A DNA stretch of 60,390 nt from a virus. Made by a program: the position numbers and the translations under genes. Below the pieces are notes generated by a model, which worked only from the letters and a program-made list of their open reading frames with translations, was not told the DNA's origin and made no database searches. Position 1 is the stretch's first letter, and each line of letters opens with the position of its first letter. The stretch lies in IMG/VR virus record IMGVR_UViG_3300025009_000111, positions 1-60,390 of that record; one strand, written 5' to 3'. Shown one piece after another: positions 23,890-31,980 of the stretch.

Positions 23890-24390
23890 ATGAGAGCAGA
23901 TATGGAACAAATCCTCATCGATAACGATAAGCTGATCTGGGATGTTGCCCACAAGTTCGCATTCAAGTATGGGCACCCGGCGGAGGATTTGTATTCATTT
24001 GGACGCCAAATTATCGTCCAGAAGTATAATAAGTGGAATCCCTTGAAATCCAAATTCACGACGTTTGCCGTGCTGGTCCTTCGGAATTCGTTCCATATTT
24101 ACTGTCAACGGGAAGTGAAGGTCCAGTATCGGGATCCAGTCGAGTTTGTTGAAGTCATCCAAGAGACTTCCAATTCGGGTTTTTTCCTTGAAGAGATTGG
24201 AAATGTTCTCTCTTGGGACGCCAATGAGGTGGTGGACGTGTGTGTTGAAATCATGGACGATTTGAATGAAGTTGGAAAGCGTGAGGCAAAAGCCAAGATC
24301 CGGACAGCCCTTATGGACCGTTTCGGATGGACGATGGAAGCTGTCGGTGAACTGTACACGGAGATACGTCAAGTGTTGAAGGAGATCTGA
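23890..24390 (+). CDS. Sigma-70 region 2-like protein (phage sigma factor)
   Basis: A 166-residue protein. Residues 8-70 follow the pattern of sigma factor region 2: 'LIWDVAHKFAFKYG', 'EDLYSFG', 'KYNKWNPLKSKFTTFAVLVLRNSF', i.e. core-binding 2.1/2.2 then a -10 recognition-like 2.3/2.4 segment. The C-terminal 70 residues contain helices ('KIRTALMDRFGWTMEAVGELYTEI') that could be a reduced region 4. ECF-type sigma factors are similar in length. It could direct host RNA polymerase to the CCGTATAATA promoters. Start 23890 has aggag 7 bases upstream. Confidence 0.75.
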   Translation: MRADMEQILIDNDKLIWDVAHKFAFKYGHPAEDLYSFGRQIIVQKYNKWNPLKSKFTTFAVLVLRNSFHIYCQREVKVQYRDPVEFVEVIQETSNSGFFLEEIGNVLSWDANEVVDVCVEIMDDLNEVGKREAKAKIRTALMDRFGWTMEAVGELYTEIRQVLKEI

Positions 24391-24392
24391 CG

Positions 24393-24560
24393 ATGGCTCG
24401 CAAGACAATCGAGACCAAAGGGGAAAGGAAGCCCTGGATGATTAAGAATTTCCCCGTGCATCTTCGACTTCAGGTCAAGCACAAAGCTGAAGATAACGGG
24501 AAGACTGTACCCGAGTTTATGGAAGAGGTCTTGAAAGGAGTGTTGAAGAATGATCGCTGA
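24393..24560 (+). CDS. Small ribbon-helix-helix-like protein
   Basis: A 55-residue protein beginning two bases after the sigma-like gene stop, with aaggagat just upstream, and overlapping the primase start by 11 bases. After a basic tail, 'WMIKNFPVHLRLQVKHKAEDNGKTVPEFMEEVLKG' (shown in two parts: strand 'MIKNFPVHL', helices 'QVKHKAED' and 'VPEFMEEVLK') matches an Arc/CopG-type ribbon-helix-helix fold. It is likely a dimeric DNA-binding regulator; the target is unknown. Confidence 0.7.
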   Translation: MARKTIETKGERKPWMIKNFPVHLRLQVKHKAEDNGKTVPEFMEEVLKGVLKNDR

Positions 24561-25437
24561 ATTCGAACGACTTCTCCAGTCTCGGGGTACATTGAACAAT
24601 CGGGGATTTTATGAAGTCGATTGCCCAGTGTGCGGGAAAGTGGGACATCTGGGAGTACATAGAGAGACGGGGGCTTGTTCTTGCTGGGTATGCGGGAAGC
24701 AAAAGAAAATCCCCACGCTTGCTCGACTTTTGGGGATGGATGAACCTAAGGTCAGGTCTTTACTACGTAAAAAGGTCCAGATAGAGATACCCCAACGGAA
24801 ACAGGTCGAAAAAGCGAAGGGAACATACCAAGAACCTAGGGGAGTTATCCCACTGCAGACTTGTCACGCACAATATCTGATGAATAGGGGGTTGAACATC
24901 CAAGAACTCGAGGACACATATTGTGTGTCCTCTATCAACTACATGGGAGGTCTTTTCGCCAACCGGATTTTCATCCCCACGCACTTTGAGGGGGAGCGGG
25001 TGAGCTGGCAAACCAGGTCAGTAATGAATTCCGTTAAGAACAAGTATATGTCTGCTCCAAAGGACATGGAATCAGTCAATCATAAGTCCATCGTATATGG
25101 CTGGGATTGGGCTGAAGCTATCGGAAAGGCTGTTGTGGTTGAAGGTGTCGTCGATGTGTGGAAGCTCGGTCTTGGAGCGGTGCATACTTTTGGGGTTGAA
25201 TGGACTTTGGACCAGTTGATTCTGCTTTCAAAGTTGAAAAAAGTATTTGTCATGTATGATAACGAGACGGATCCTCGGAAAAAGCAGGCAGTGGATAAGC
25301 AGGCTAACACCTTGGCCGAATCTCTCTCAGCGTTAGGTGCCGACGTAGAACGTGTGGAATTGTCCGGTATGTACCACGATGCGGGGGAGATGCCCCAGGA
25401 TGAAGCCCGGAAGTTGATGAGACATTTGGGTTTTTGA
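24550..25437 (+). CDS. DnaG-type primase (zinc finger plus TOPRIM)
   Basis: A 295-residue protein. The N-terminal zinc ribbon has Cys-Pro-Val-Cys (about 20-23) and 'CSCWVCGK' (about 43-50). The TOPRIM part carries the catalytic Glu in 'VVVEGVVDVWKLG' and the acidic 'VMYDNETDP' motif. It is shorter than bacterial DnaG and has no helicase domain, like many phage primases. It should prime lagging-strand synthesis with the DnaB-like helicase encoded on the other strand. RBS aaagga lies about 10 bases upstream. Confidence 0.88.
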   Translation: MIAEFERLLQSRGTLNNRGFYEVDCPVCGKVGHLGVHRETGACSCWVCGKQKKIPTLARLLGMDEPKVRSLLRKKVQIEIPQRKQVEKAKGTYQEPRGVIPLQTCHAQYLMNRGLNIQELEDTYCVSSINYMGGLFANRIFIPTHFEGERVSWQTRSVMNSVKNKYMSAPKDMESVNHKSIVYGWDWAEAIGKAVVVEGVVDVWKLGLGAVHTFGVEWTLDQLILLSKLKKVFVMYDNETDPRKKQAVDKQANTLAESLSALGADVERVELSGMYHDAGEMPQDEARKLMRHLGF

Positions 25438-25451
25438 AGAGGAGAGAGAAC

Positions 25452-25640
25452 GTGATCAAGTTTAATTCGTTTCCGTGTCGGTTCGCCAGTAGTATCGGGG
25501 CGATATTCTACCGGGTGAATCCCAACAAGAACAGTCAGTGGAGGAAGATGCTTGAGAGACATCAGAGAGAAGTTGAGACGGTGCGCACAAGCTATCCAAA
25601 GGCGTTTGTTGCGTCCGATAACCACGGAGGTGTCAACTGA
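25452..25640 (+). CDS. Small basic hypothetical protein
   Basis: A 62-residue protein with GTG start behind gaggag (8 bases). A TTG six codons earlier overlapping the primase stop is an alternative. It is rich in Arg, Lys, Phe and Ser, and its stop overlaps the start of the terminase small subunit gene. No domain recognised; position and overlaps support that it is translated. Confidence 0.55.
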   Translation: MIKFNSFPCRFASSIGAIFYRVNPNKNSQWRKMLERHQREVETVRTSYPKAFVASDNHGGVN

Positions 25641-26149
25641 TGCCACGCGGGGATGGAAAACCTATACGTGTCCAGCCGGTCACCGAACCGACGGCAATCA
25701 GTGCGATGGACGTTGTGATCCAGGGTTTGATCCTGGGCAAAACCACTCGTCAGATAGTGGAGGCAATGGAAAAGAAGCACAACCTACCTCCAGAGGCAAC
25801 GGGGAAGTTGATCACCACGGCGAAAAAGGAACTAAGTGAGCTGTACGCCATGAGTATCCGGGAACATTTTCACCGCACGCTCACGCGCTTGGAACACCTT
25901 TGGCAGAAGACCTACGGGACAGGAGACTATACCGGGGCATTGAACGTGCAGAAAGCAATTATTGGACTGCTCGGATTGGAAGCCCCGAAGGAAATGCGAA
26001 TCTCGGCTGAAGTCAACAGTCAGAGTGTCAAATTGGAAATTGATCAATCACGTCTTGACCAGCTCACAGTCGAAGAACGACAGCAGCTTCTTGGTACTCT
26101 GCTCGCGCTCGCTCCAACCCAGAAAAAAGAGGATGAACCACCCGTATAA
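25640..26149 (+). CDS. Terminase small subunit-like protein
   Basis: A 169-residue protein. Residues 18-60 form a helix-turn-helix-like pair ('AMDVVIQGLILGKTTRQIVEAM'), then a long helical region with 'RLEHLWQKTYGTGDYTGALNVQKAIIGLLGL', which is typical of phage terminase small subunits. The tail is acidic. It would recognise packaging sites in the phage DNA. It lies two genes upstream of the large subunit. Annotation rests on pattern and context. Confidence 0.7.
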   Translation: MPRGDGKPIRVQPVTEPTAISAMDVVIQGLILGKTTRQIVEAMEKKHNLPPEATGKLITTAKKELSELYAMSIREHFHRTLTRLEHLWQKTYGTGDYTGALNVQKAIIGLLGLEAPKEMRISAEVNSQSVKLEIDQSRLDQLTVEERQQLLGTLLALAPTQKKEDEPPV

Positions 26150-26151
26150 TA
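26142..26151 (+). promoter_or_regulatory. CCGTATAATA promoter motif
   Basis: Plus-strand CCGTATAATA overlapping the stop of the small terminase gene and 24 bases before the next ATG, so it could drive the glycosyltransferase and large terminase genes. There is no -35 box. Confidence 0.6.
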
Positions 26152-26174
26152 TTCTGAAAAGGAGATCTGAAAAC

Positions 26175-26414
26175 ATGAAGAAACGAAGCCTCAGTGATAT
26201 CGCAGATGAGATATCCACGGATTGGAAACCCATGCACTTTACGGCAAAGCCTTTTGTCCAAGCAATGTCCTGTCTGGAATCTTTGGACGAAAAGTATGGC
26301 ATGGATACAGCCCGGGATATTGTAGTTCGGTTTCTGTGCAACGCTTCCACTTGGAGGGGTAAGGTTGCCCGGGCTGTCAAAGGGGAATTGAACCAAATGT
26401 TGAAAGGAAAGTGA
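26175..26414 (+). CDS. Small hypothetical protein
   Basis: A 79-residue helical, charged protein with aaggagat 9 bases before the ATG. 'DTARDIVVRFLCNASTWRGKVARAVKGELNQML' is a run of amphipathic helices, with basic residues suggesting nucleic-acid contact. It lies between the small terminase and the glycosyltransferase. Function unknown. Confidence 0.65.
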   Translation: MKKRSLSDIADEISTDWKPMHFTAKPFVQAMSCLESLDEKYGMDTARDIVVRFLCNASTWRGKVARAVKGELNQMLKGK

Positions 26415-26416
26415 AC

Positions 26417-27649
26417 ATGGCTGTGAATCAGTACACCAAGACCGAATTGGAAAAGCAAGTTGCCCGCAAGGTACACAAGAAATCTCAGCAGGTTGAACTG
26501 TTTGACCTTCCCCCAGATTGGAAGTCGTATTGGTGGGGAATGCCTCGGTTTGAGAATGGAGACTTGCACCCGCAGTATACAATGACGGTTTCCTTCATGA
26601 CCAAGGACGACAAGTTGGCTTTCGGCAAGAAGCTCGGAATTAAGATAAATGAAGCAACTCCTGGGATTTGGTTTCCAACTCAGCAGCGGCTGAAGCCTGG
26701 AGAATATCGGTATACTGGACCAAAGACGGATAGTCGGTATCCAATCTGCATCCCGAGCAAGGGACGTGCTGATTGTCAAACAACGGGGAAGTGCTTAGAC
26801 AAGATGGGTGTCAACTATCGGTTCTTCGTCGAAGATAACGAATACAAGAAGTACTGCGAGCATGTTGGATCCGAGCATGTCGTCAAGATGCCCTTCCACG
26901 ATTTAGGGAAAGGATCCATCCCGGCTCGTAACTATATCTGGGAGTGGGCGAAGGAAAAGAAGTGCAAGAGGCATTGGACTGTTGATGACAATATTCAAAA
27001 TTGGTACCGTGCCAATCATACCCGTCGTTTGATGGTGGAAGGGGGAGGGTTCTTTCACGCGATGGAGGACTTTGTCGATCGGTACCAGAATGTCGCTATG
27101 GCTGGTCCGCATCATATCGGGTTCTGCGCTGTCGGGCATTCAAAGATAGATCCAGTGCTTTGGAACAGTCGCGTGTACTCCTGCATCCTCCTCGATACCT
27201 CACTTCCCCATCGTTGGAGAGGACGGTACAACGAGGATACCGACCTTTCCATCAGGCTTCTCAAGGATGGGTATTGCACCTTGCTTTTCCACGCCTTAAT
27301 GATGAAAAAGGGGGATACAGCGGGTTCCAAGGGACATGCGATGAAGGGCGGGAACACGGACAACGTCTACAACGGAGGGGACCATCGGCTGGCTTTTGCT
27401 CAATCCCTAGCAGATCAACACCCGGACGTCGTCAAAGTCGTCTGGCGGTTCAATCGTTGGCACCACTTGGTCAACTACGCACCTTTCGCCCGGAACACTC
27501 CCGTGTTGAAGGAAGGCGTCACCCCCGTCGTATTGGACAACGAGTACGGCATGCAGTTGATTCGCGGCGAGAAGTATGATGAGCCTGAAGAGGAAGTTGA
27601 AACAAGTGCCGAAGAAGACTTCTCCGACCAGGAAGGATTTGAGGAATGA
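26417..27649 (+). CDS. TET-associated glycosyltransferase-like (TAGT) protein
   Basis: A 410-residue GT-A-fold protein. From about residue 115 the pattern reads 'ICIPSKGRA', 'FFVEDNEYKKYCEHVG', 'GKGSIPARNYIWEWA' and 'HWTVDDNIQNWY', whose Asp-Asp-Asn stands for the DxD metal/sugar-nucleotide motif. This matches phage TAGT enzymes that glucosylate hydroxymethylated bases in DNA. No TET or base-hydroxymethylating enzyme is evident in this window, so the acceptor is uncertain; it may be protein. The C-terminus is acidic. It sits between the terminase genes, which fits DNA modification before packaging. Confidence 0.7.
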   Translation: MAVNQYTKTELEKQVARKVHKKSQQVELFDLPPDWKSYWWGMPRFENGDLHPQYTMTVSFMTKDDKLAFGKKLGIKINEATPGIWFPTQQRLKPGEYRYTGPKTDSRYPICIPSKGRADCQTTGKCLDKMGVNYRFFVEDNEYKKYCEHVGSEHVVKMPFHDLGKGSIPARNYIWEWAKEKKCKRHWTVDDNIQNWYRANHTRRLMVEGGGFFHAMEDFVDRYQNVAMAGPHHIGFCAVGHSKIDPVLWNSRVYSCILLDTSLPHRWRGRYNEDTDLSIRLLKDGYCTLLFHALMMKKGDTAGSKGHAMKGGNTDNVYNGGDHRLAFAQSLADQHPDVVKVVWRFNRWHHLVNYAPFARNTPVLKEGVTPVVLDNEYGMQLIRGEKYDEPEEEVETSAEEDFSDQEGFEE

Positions 27650-29319
27650 AGGACCGACAAGCAGAACCAAAGAAGAAAAGGGGCAGGGCCCGCTCCTCCG
27701 GGATATATCGGGAGAAGGTAAGGGCCACAGAGAAGGGGGTGAGTTTGGGAGGGGTCAAGGTCAAGGGATTATCGTCCTTTTTAGTGAAACTAAAAAGAAA
27801 CAAGCAAATCCGTCAATCCGAGGAAAAAAAGGTTGTTGAAAAGAAGAAATTGCCCCCACTTTCGATAAAGATGGGAGGGGCAGAAGGCATAGAGGAGGCA
27901 ATAGAGAGAGTCAAGGCCAGCATAGCACGGGATAGCTTCCCGGTATTTGTGAAGGAGTTCTGGGAAACCATCTGCCAGGAGCCACTTATCTGGAACTGGC
28001 ACATGGAGGTACTTTGTAGGGTGGCGCAGGAGGTTGCCTTATTATCTATAGATAGAAGACCGAAGAAGCACGACTTGCTGATCAACGTGCCTCCAGGATC
28101 CAGCAAGTCAACTATCTTCAGTGTGATGCTTCCAGCGTGGTGTTTCGCACGTGATCCAACATTCCAGGCCATATGTGGAAGCTATTCGTTTAGCTTGTCA
28201 CTCGACTTGAGTATGAAGTCCCGGGATGTGATCCAAAGCGAGAAGTATCAACGGTGGTATGGATCATATGTTGATATACGTGCTGACCAATCTGCAAAGC
28301 AATACTTCAAGTTGAGTGCTGGTGGTTGGAGGTATGCAACAAGTACTGGTGGTGCAATCACAGGATTTCATGGACACTTGATCATAATTGATGATCCACT
28401 TGATCCTAACCGTGCAATCAGTAAGCCTGAGTTGAAGGCTGCCAACCATTGGATGGAGGAAACCTTACCAACAAGGAAAGTTGATAAACGGTCAACTCCA
28501 ACGATATTGATCATGCAGCGGTTGGCGCAGGACGATCCAAGTGGAAAATGGTTGGAGAAGAAAAAAGCTGGTAAACCAATATATCACATTTGTTTACCGG
28601 CAGAACTATCAGAACATGTTGCTCCTGTTGAGTTGAGGCTCAACTATATAGATGGTTTGTTGGACCCTATCCGCATGGACAAAGGGGTATTGGATGAGGC
28701 GAAAGGGAATGGCCAATATTCCTACGCTTGTCAATACGACCAGTGGCCGATACCGATGCAGGGTGGAATGTTCAAGGTCGAGGAATTTCTGTCTCGGATT
28801 ATCACGGTGTATCCCGATAAAATCGTAAGAGAAGTCAGATACTGGGATAAGGCAGGGACGGACCAGATGAAAAATCCAAATGCCTGTTTCACCGTGGGCG
28901 TTCGCATGGCATTGGTGCTTGGAACGAAGTTTGTCATTCGGGACGTTGTTCGTGGGCAGTGGGCGACAGATAAGCGGGAGGATATGATCAGGATGGTCGC
29001 AAACTTGGATGGACCTTCCGTTGAAGTTTGGATTGAGCAGGAACCTGGATCCGGAGGACTTGATTCAGCGAGGCAGACGATTAAGAACTTGGTAGGATTC
29101 AGAGCATATGCTGATCGACCTGTTGGAGATAAGGCCACGCGGGCGGATCCATTCTCTGTCCAAGTAAACGCCGGCAATGTGTGTCTTTGGCAGGGAAACT
29201 GGAACATGTCATTTATTGAGGAGCTGCAGTGGTTCCCGGTTGGTCAGTTCAAAGACCAAGTTGACGCAGCGTCCGGGGCGTTTGGACGGTTGCTCCAAAT
29301 AAAGTTGAAGGCTGGATGA
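27646..29319 (+). CDS. terL: Terminase large subunit
   Basis: A 557-residue packaging motor. An unusually long basic N-terminal extension (about 1-75, Lys/Arg rich) precedes the ATPase. Walker A-like 'NVPPGSSKST' and Walker B 'HLIIIDDPL' are clear. The C-terminal nuclease has 'RYWDKAGTD' as its first acidic motif and a later 'EQEPGSGGLDS'. It overlaps the glycosyltransferase gene by ATGA. The basic tail may be a DNA grip or could mean that the true start is downstream at the Met near residue 76. Confidence 0.93.
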   Translation: MKDRQAEPKKKRGRARSSGIYREKVRATEKGVSLGGVKVKGLSSFLVKLKRNKQIRQSEEKKVVEKKKLPPLSIKMGGAEGIEEAIERVKASIARDSFPVFVKEFWETICQEPLIWNWHMEVLCRVAQEVALLSIDRRPKKHDLLINVPPGSSKSTIFSVMLPAWCFARDPTFQAICGSYSFSLSLDLSMKSRDVIQSEKYQRWYGSYVDIRADQSAKQYFKLSAGGWRYATSTGGAITGFHGHLIIIDDPLDPNRAISKPELKAANHWMEETLPTRKVDKRSTPTILIMQRLAQDDPSGKWLEKKKAGKPIYHICLPAELSEHVAPVELRLNYIDGLLDPIRMDKGVLDEAKGNGQYSYACQYDQWPIPMQGGMFKVEEFLSRIITVYPDKIVREVRYWDKAGTDQMKNPNACFTVGVRMALVLGTKFVIRDVVRGQWATDKREDMIRMVANLDGPSVEVWIEQEPGSGGLDSARQTIKNLVGFRAYADRPVGDKATRADPFSVQVNAGNVCLWQGNWNMSFIEELQWFPVGQFKDQVDAASGAFGRLLQIKLKAG

Positions 29320-29322
29320 GAT

Positions 29323-29508
29323 ATGATTACGTTGTCATATACAGTTTGGATAGTTGGAAGGAATGGAAAGATTGACAAAGTCGATGGACACATCCAAGTA
29401 GCTTTTGTTGAATGGTCCAATTCCGTTGCCAAACGTAGAATATACAGAGAGGTGCACAAGAGACAACCAGAAGCATTTGCGATACGCATTGAGGAGGTAG
29501 AAAGATGA
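29323..29508 (+). CDS. Small hypothetical protein
   Basis: A 61-residue protein. An N-terminal beta-prone half ('LSYTVWIVGRNGKIDKVDG') is followed by a basic helix. It lies three bases behind the large terminase and overlaps the next gene by four bases, so translational coupling is likely. No family recognised. Confidence 0.6.
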   Translation: MITLSYTVWIVGRNGKIDKVDGHIQVAFVEWSNSVAKRRIYREVHKRQPEAFAIRIEEVER

Positions 29509-29816
29509 TGGAAAATGTGAAAGTGAAAGTGTTCCTAGTCCGGAGGGATGTCTATTGGAGAGCAAAGTCTGCAAATATGGATATGTACTTGGTTCCAGCT
29601 GTCAAGTTTCATGTATTTACAATGGATTGGGAGTGTCCGGAATCTCTTACTTGGTTTAGAGATTCAATTCGACGTATCTACCCGGAACATGTGATGATCA
29701 AGTACGAACGTATTGTTGAGCAGGTCTACACTTGCTCAGCTTGTCTATTCGGACCAACTGATTTGAGTAATTGCCAGCGTATAAGTTGTTCGTCAACACA
29801 AGTCTGCGAATTCTAA
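29505..29816 (+). CDS. Small hypothetical protein with C-terminal cysteine cluster
   Basis: A 103-residue protein. The C-terminal 30 residues contain five cysteines ('YTCSACLFG', 'NCQRISCSS', 'VCEF'), a likely zinc or disulfide site. The N-terminal part alternates short strands with charged residues. The start overlaps the previous stop. Function not recognised. Confidence 0.6.
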   Translation: MMENVKVKVFLVRRDVYWRAKSANMDMYLVPAVKFHVFTMDWECPESLTWFRDSIRRIYPEHVMIKYERIVEQVYTCSACLFGPTDLSNCQRISCSSTQVCEF

Positions 29817-29831
29817 AGGAAAGGATTGTCC

Positions 29832-30458
29832 ATGAAAATCGTACAAATGTCCGTTGAAGTGATGAGCCACCCAGACTATGCATTGGCCGTGATTGAGAAG
29901 GCGTACCGGGTGGCATACCAGTCTACTCCTAAGCCGGGAGAGACAACGGAGGAATTTATTAAGTCACACATGGAACACGAAGCTCCCCTGGAGTTCGCTT
30001 CCGTGGGGTTCCTGTTCGTCGTTGACCGGGGGGTATCCCACGAGATGGTACGTCACCGGTTGGCGAGTTACGTGCAGGAATCGACACGGTACTGTAATTA
30101 CGGCAAGGACAAGTTCGGGGGAGAGATTACGGTTGTGCAACCTCCAGGGTTGGATGGCATTTTGTCACATGGATGGAAGACGTCAATGGAAACAGCAGAA
30201 CACCATTACTTGGGCATGCTCGAGAATGGAGTCAAGCCCCAGATCGCACGGTCAGTCCTTCCCACCTGCTTGAAGACACAGATCGCAATGTATGCGAACT
30301 TTCGTGAATGGCGACATATTCTGAAACTTCGCACAGCCAGGACTGCTCATCCCCAGATTCGGGAAGTCATGCTTCAGGTGTTGGCCTACTTCCGCAAATA
30401 CTGGCCCGTGATCGTCCATGACATCAACGTGGTGGAGGAATTTCCCGATCATGCTTAA
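29832..30458 (+). CDS. thyX: Flavin-dependent thymidylate synthase ThyX
   Basis: A 208-residue protein with the ThyX motif RHR-x7-S-x-R ('RHRLASYVQESTR', about residues 75-87), which binds FAD and dUMP, and a C-terminal 'LRTARTAHPQIREVM' block containing the substrate-binding Arg. ThyX methylates dUMP to dTMP using methylene-tetrahydrofolate and NADPH. Phages carry it to supply thymidine nucleotides. Its start (ATG, ggaaagga upstream) is preferred over a TTG two codons earlier. The next gene overlaps its stop. Confidence 0.93.
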   Translation: MKIVQMSVEVMSHPDYALAVIEKAYRVAYQSTPKPGETTEEFIKSHMEHEAPLEFASVGFLFVVDRGVSHEMVRHRLASYVQESTRYCNYGKDKFGGEITVVQPPGLDGILSHGWKTSMETAEHHYLGMLENGVKPQIARSVLPTCLKTQIAMYANFREWRHILKLRTARTAHPQIREVMLQVLAYFRKYWPVIVHDINVVEEFPDHA

Positions 30459-30828
30459 CAAGCACTACCCATTCATTGATGCAGCGTGGAAGTCCCGGTG
30501 GCCACAGGACGAATTGGTGTTGGAGGAATCCCACGCGGTTCCCCAGACGCTGGGTGACACGGAGTGGTCACCGGAGTTTGAACGTCTGATGAGGAATCGG
30601 TTGATCATGGGGGCATTCCGATATGGGCGGCTTCACGGCAAGGGAAAGCCCCAGTGGGATCGTACAATAAGCATTGTGAAGCGGTTGGCCCAGTACCGGG
30701 TGGACGGCAACAGGGAACACCTGGTTGATGTTGCTAATCTGGCTTTGTTGGAGTTTGAAGAGGGTATAAACAAAGACCGTCCAATCCACGCGATTGACGA
30801 CGGGGAACACGTGGAGAGAACAATATGA
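30451..30828 (+). CDS. Conserved phage helical protein (possible nucleotide-related)
   Basis: A 125-residue protein. The segment 'RLIMGAFRYG', then 'ISIVKRLAQYRVDGNREHLVDVANLALLEFEEG' and 'DDGEH', is a pattern I recognise from many phage proteins of unknown function, related in look to small all-alpha pyrophosphatase-type folds (MazG-like) but without a clear catalytic set. It overlaps the thyX stop, which fits a nucleotide-metabolism role. Uncertain. Confidence 0.65.
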   Translation: MLNKHYPFIDAAWKSRWPQDELVLEESHAVPQTLGDTEWSPEFERLMRNRLIMGAFRYGRLHGKGKPQWDRTISIVKRLAQYRVDGNREHLVDVANLALLEFEEGINKDRPIHAIDDGEHVERTI

Positions 30829-31079
30829 TTGAGAAGACAAGACACTTGTGGAAAGGACAGCACGATCCGGACTGGAACCCATCTCCATACAAGACGTTTA
30901 GCGTGGGGATCTTTGAGGGGGTGAAGCGTGGCAACGGCGATTACAAAAGGGCGGGAAAAGTAAAGGTTCGCATCAGCGGGCTAAAGGGCAACGCAGACGC
31001 TGTGTACGACATGGCGGATATTGTGGCACGTCAATTGGACCAAGGCAAGTACACCGGGTCAAGGAGGATCAGGGTATGA
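30825..31079 (+). CDS. Small basic hypothetical protein
   Basis: An 84-residue basic protein ('HDPDWNPSPYKTFSVGIFEGVKRGNGDYKRAGKVKVR' region) with 4-base overlaps to both neighbours. No domain recognised. Its steady beta-like pattern and coupled arrangement support a real gene. Confidence 0.65.
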   Translation: MIEKTRHLWKGQHDPDWNPSPYKTFSVGIFEGVKRGNGDYKRAGKVKVRISGLKGNADAVYDMADIVARQLDQGKYTGSRRIRV

Positions 31080-31480
31080 AAAAGCGTAGTCGAAAAGTGA
31101 ATCGCTCCCGTGCCGCTTGGAGTCAGATGGTTCTGCGACGGGAACGGAGGATTGAGGAATTGGAAGCAGAGTGCCGTCGGTTGCACACGAATGAGGGGCA
31201 GGTTGTTTATCATTCTTCCCCTGAATGGAAAGCGGCGACGGAGGAACGGGATTCGTGGAGAGCCATGGCTTTGCAATACGGACGGGATATTGACAAGCTG
31301 ACCACAGAGAACGAAGCCCTGCGTAAGCACCAACTTCCCCGGTGGTACTACGTAGTGGAATTCCAGAACAAGAAATACGCAGAGGAATTCCAGTGGTTGG
31401 TTGCTGATGACCTGGAACGTGTGCGCCGTTCAGAACGCATGGGCGTGTACGATGCAAAGACGGAGGTGGAGGATGAATAA
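31076..31480 (+). CDS. Coiled-coil hypothetical protein
   Basis: A 134-residue protein. The basic N-terminus (KKRSRK) is followed by a coiled coil (about 20-90) and a C-terminal region with 'WYYVVEFQNKKYAEEFQWL', which may be a small globular domain. Overlaps of 4 and 8 bases with neighbours. Function unknown. Confidence 0.65.
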   Translation: MKKRSRKVNRSRAAWSQMVLRRERRIEELEAECRRLHTNEGQVVYHSSPEWKAATEERDSWRAMALQYGRDIDKLTTENEALRKHQLPRWYYVVEFQNKKYAEEFQWLVADDLERVRRSERMGVYDAKTEVEDE

Positions 31481-31703
31481 GCGACAGCGGAAGAAAGCTG
31501 AAAAGCGGTATTGGGAATGGAAGTCCAATTTGGTGATGATTCTATTAGATACCTCAGTCGTTAGCATTGTGCAAGATTTATGTGCACCAGGACAGATGGT
31601 GGACATTCTCAAAGTAATGAAAGCACTGGATGAAGCATACCAGTCACTAACGTCATTCGGGGCGTTTGGACGGTTGTTGAATCGGAAGTTGATTGCGGGG
31701 TAA
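31473..31703 (+). CDS. Small helical hypothetical protein
   Basis: A 76-residue protein with a basic start (NKRQRKKAEKRYW), then hydrophobic helices ('LVMILLDTSVVSIVQDLCAPG'). RBS ggaggtgga precedes the ATG at 31473. It overlaps the coiled-coil gene by 8 bases. No recognised family. Confidence 0.6.
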   Translation: MNKRQRKKAEKRYWEWKSNLVMILLDTSVVSIVQDLCAPGQMVDILKVMKALDEAYQSLTSFGAFGRLLNRKLIAG

Positions 31704-31706
31704 GGA

Positions 31707-31716
31707 TCGTATAATA
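31707..31716 (+). promoter_or_regulatory. TCGTATAATA promoter motif
   Basis: Plus-strand TCGTATAATA (one base off consensus) 21 bases before the next ATG. A TTGATT lies 15 bases before TATAAT, so here a weak -35 box is possible. Confidence 0.6.
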
Positions 31717-31737
31717 GATAACGAAAGGAGACTTCAT

Positions 31738-31956
31738 ATGAAAGTGAAATTGATAGATGGACCAGCAGCCGGACGTGTGCTCAATCTTCCCGATGGTGTA
31801 TACGTGATACAGGTGCAGGCTGAGAGTGAAACGGAATCCCGGTATGATCCTATGTCATCAGTTCCAAATAGGATTCCTCTTACTTTTCAGTACCGGGTGG
31901 ATGAGTGGGAGATTGATCAATTTACAGGGGCGTGTAAGGCATATTACCAAAAGTGA
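31738..31956 (+). CDS. Small beta-rich hypothetical protein
   Basis: A 72-residue protein with a strong aaaggag site. The pattern 'VKLIDGPAAGRVLNLPDG' followed by 'FQYRVDEWEI' is typical of a small phage protein family of unknown role (G-P-x-x-G-x-x-L-x-x-P near the start). It has its own promoter motif just upstream. Confidence 0.7.
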   Translation: MKVKLIDGPAAGRVLNLPDGVYVIQVQAESETESRYDPMSSVPNRIPLTFQYRVDEWEIDQFTGACKAYYQK

Positions 31957-31980
31957 ATGGCGGAAGGAGAGTAACCAATG

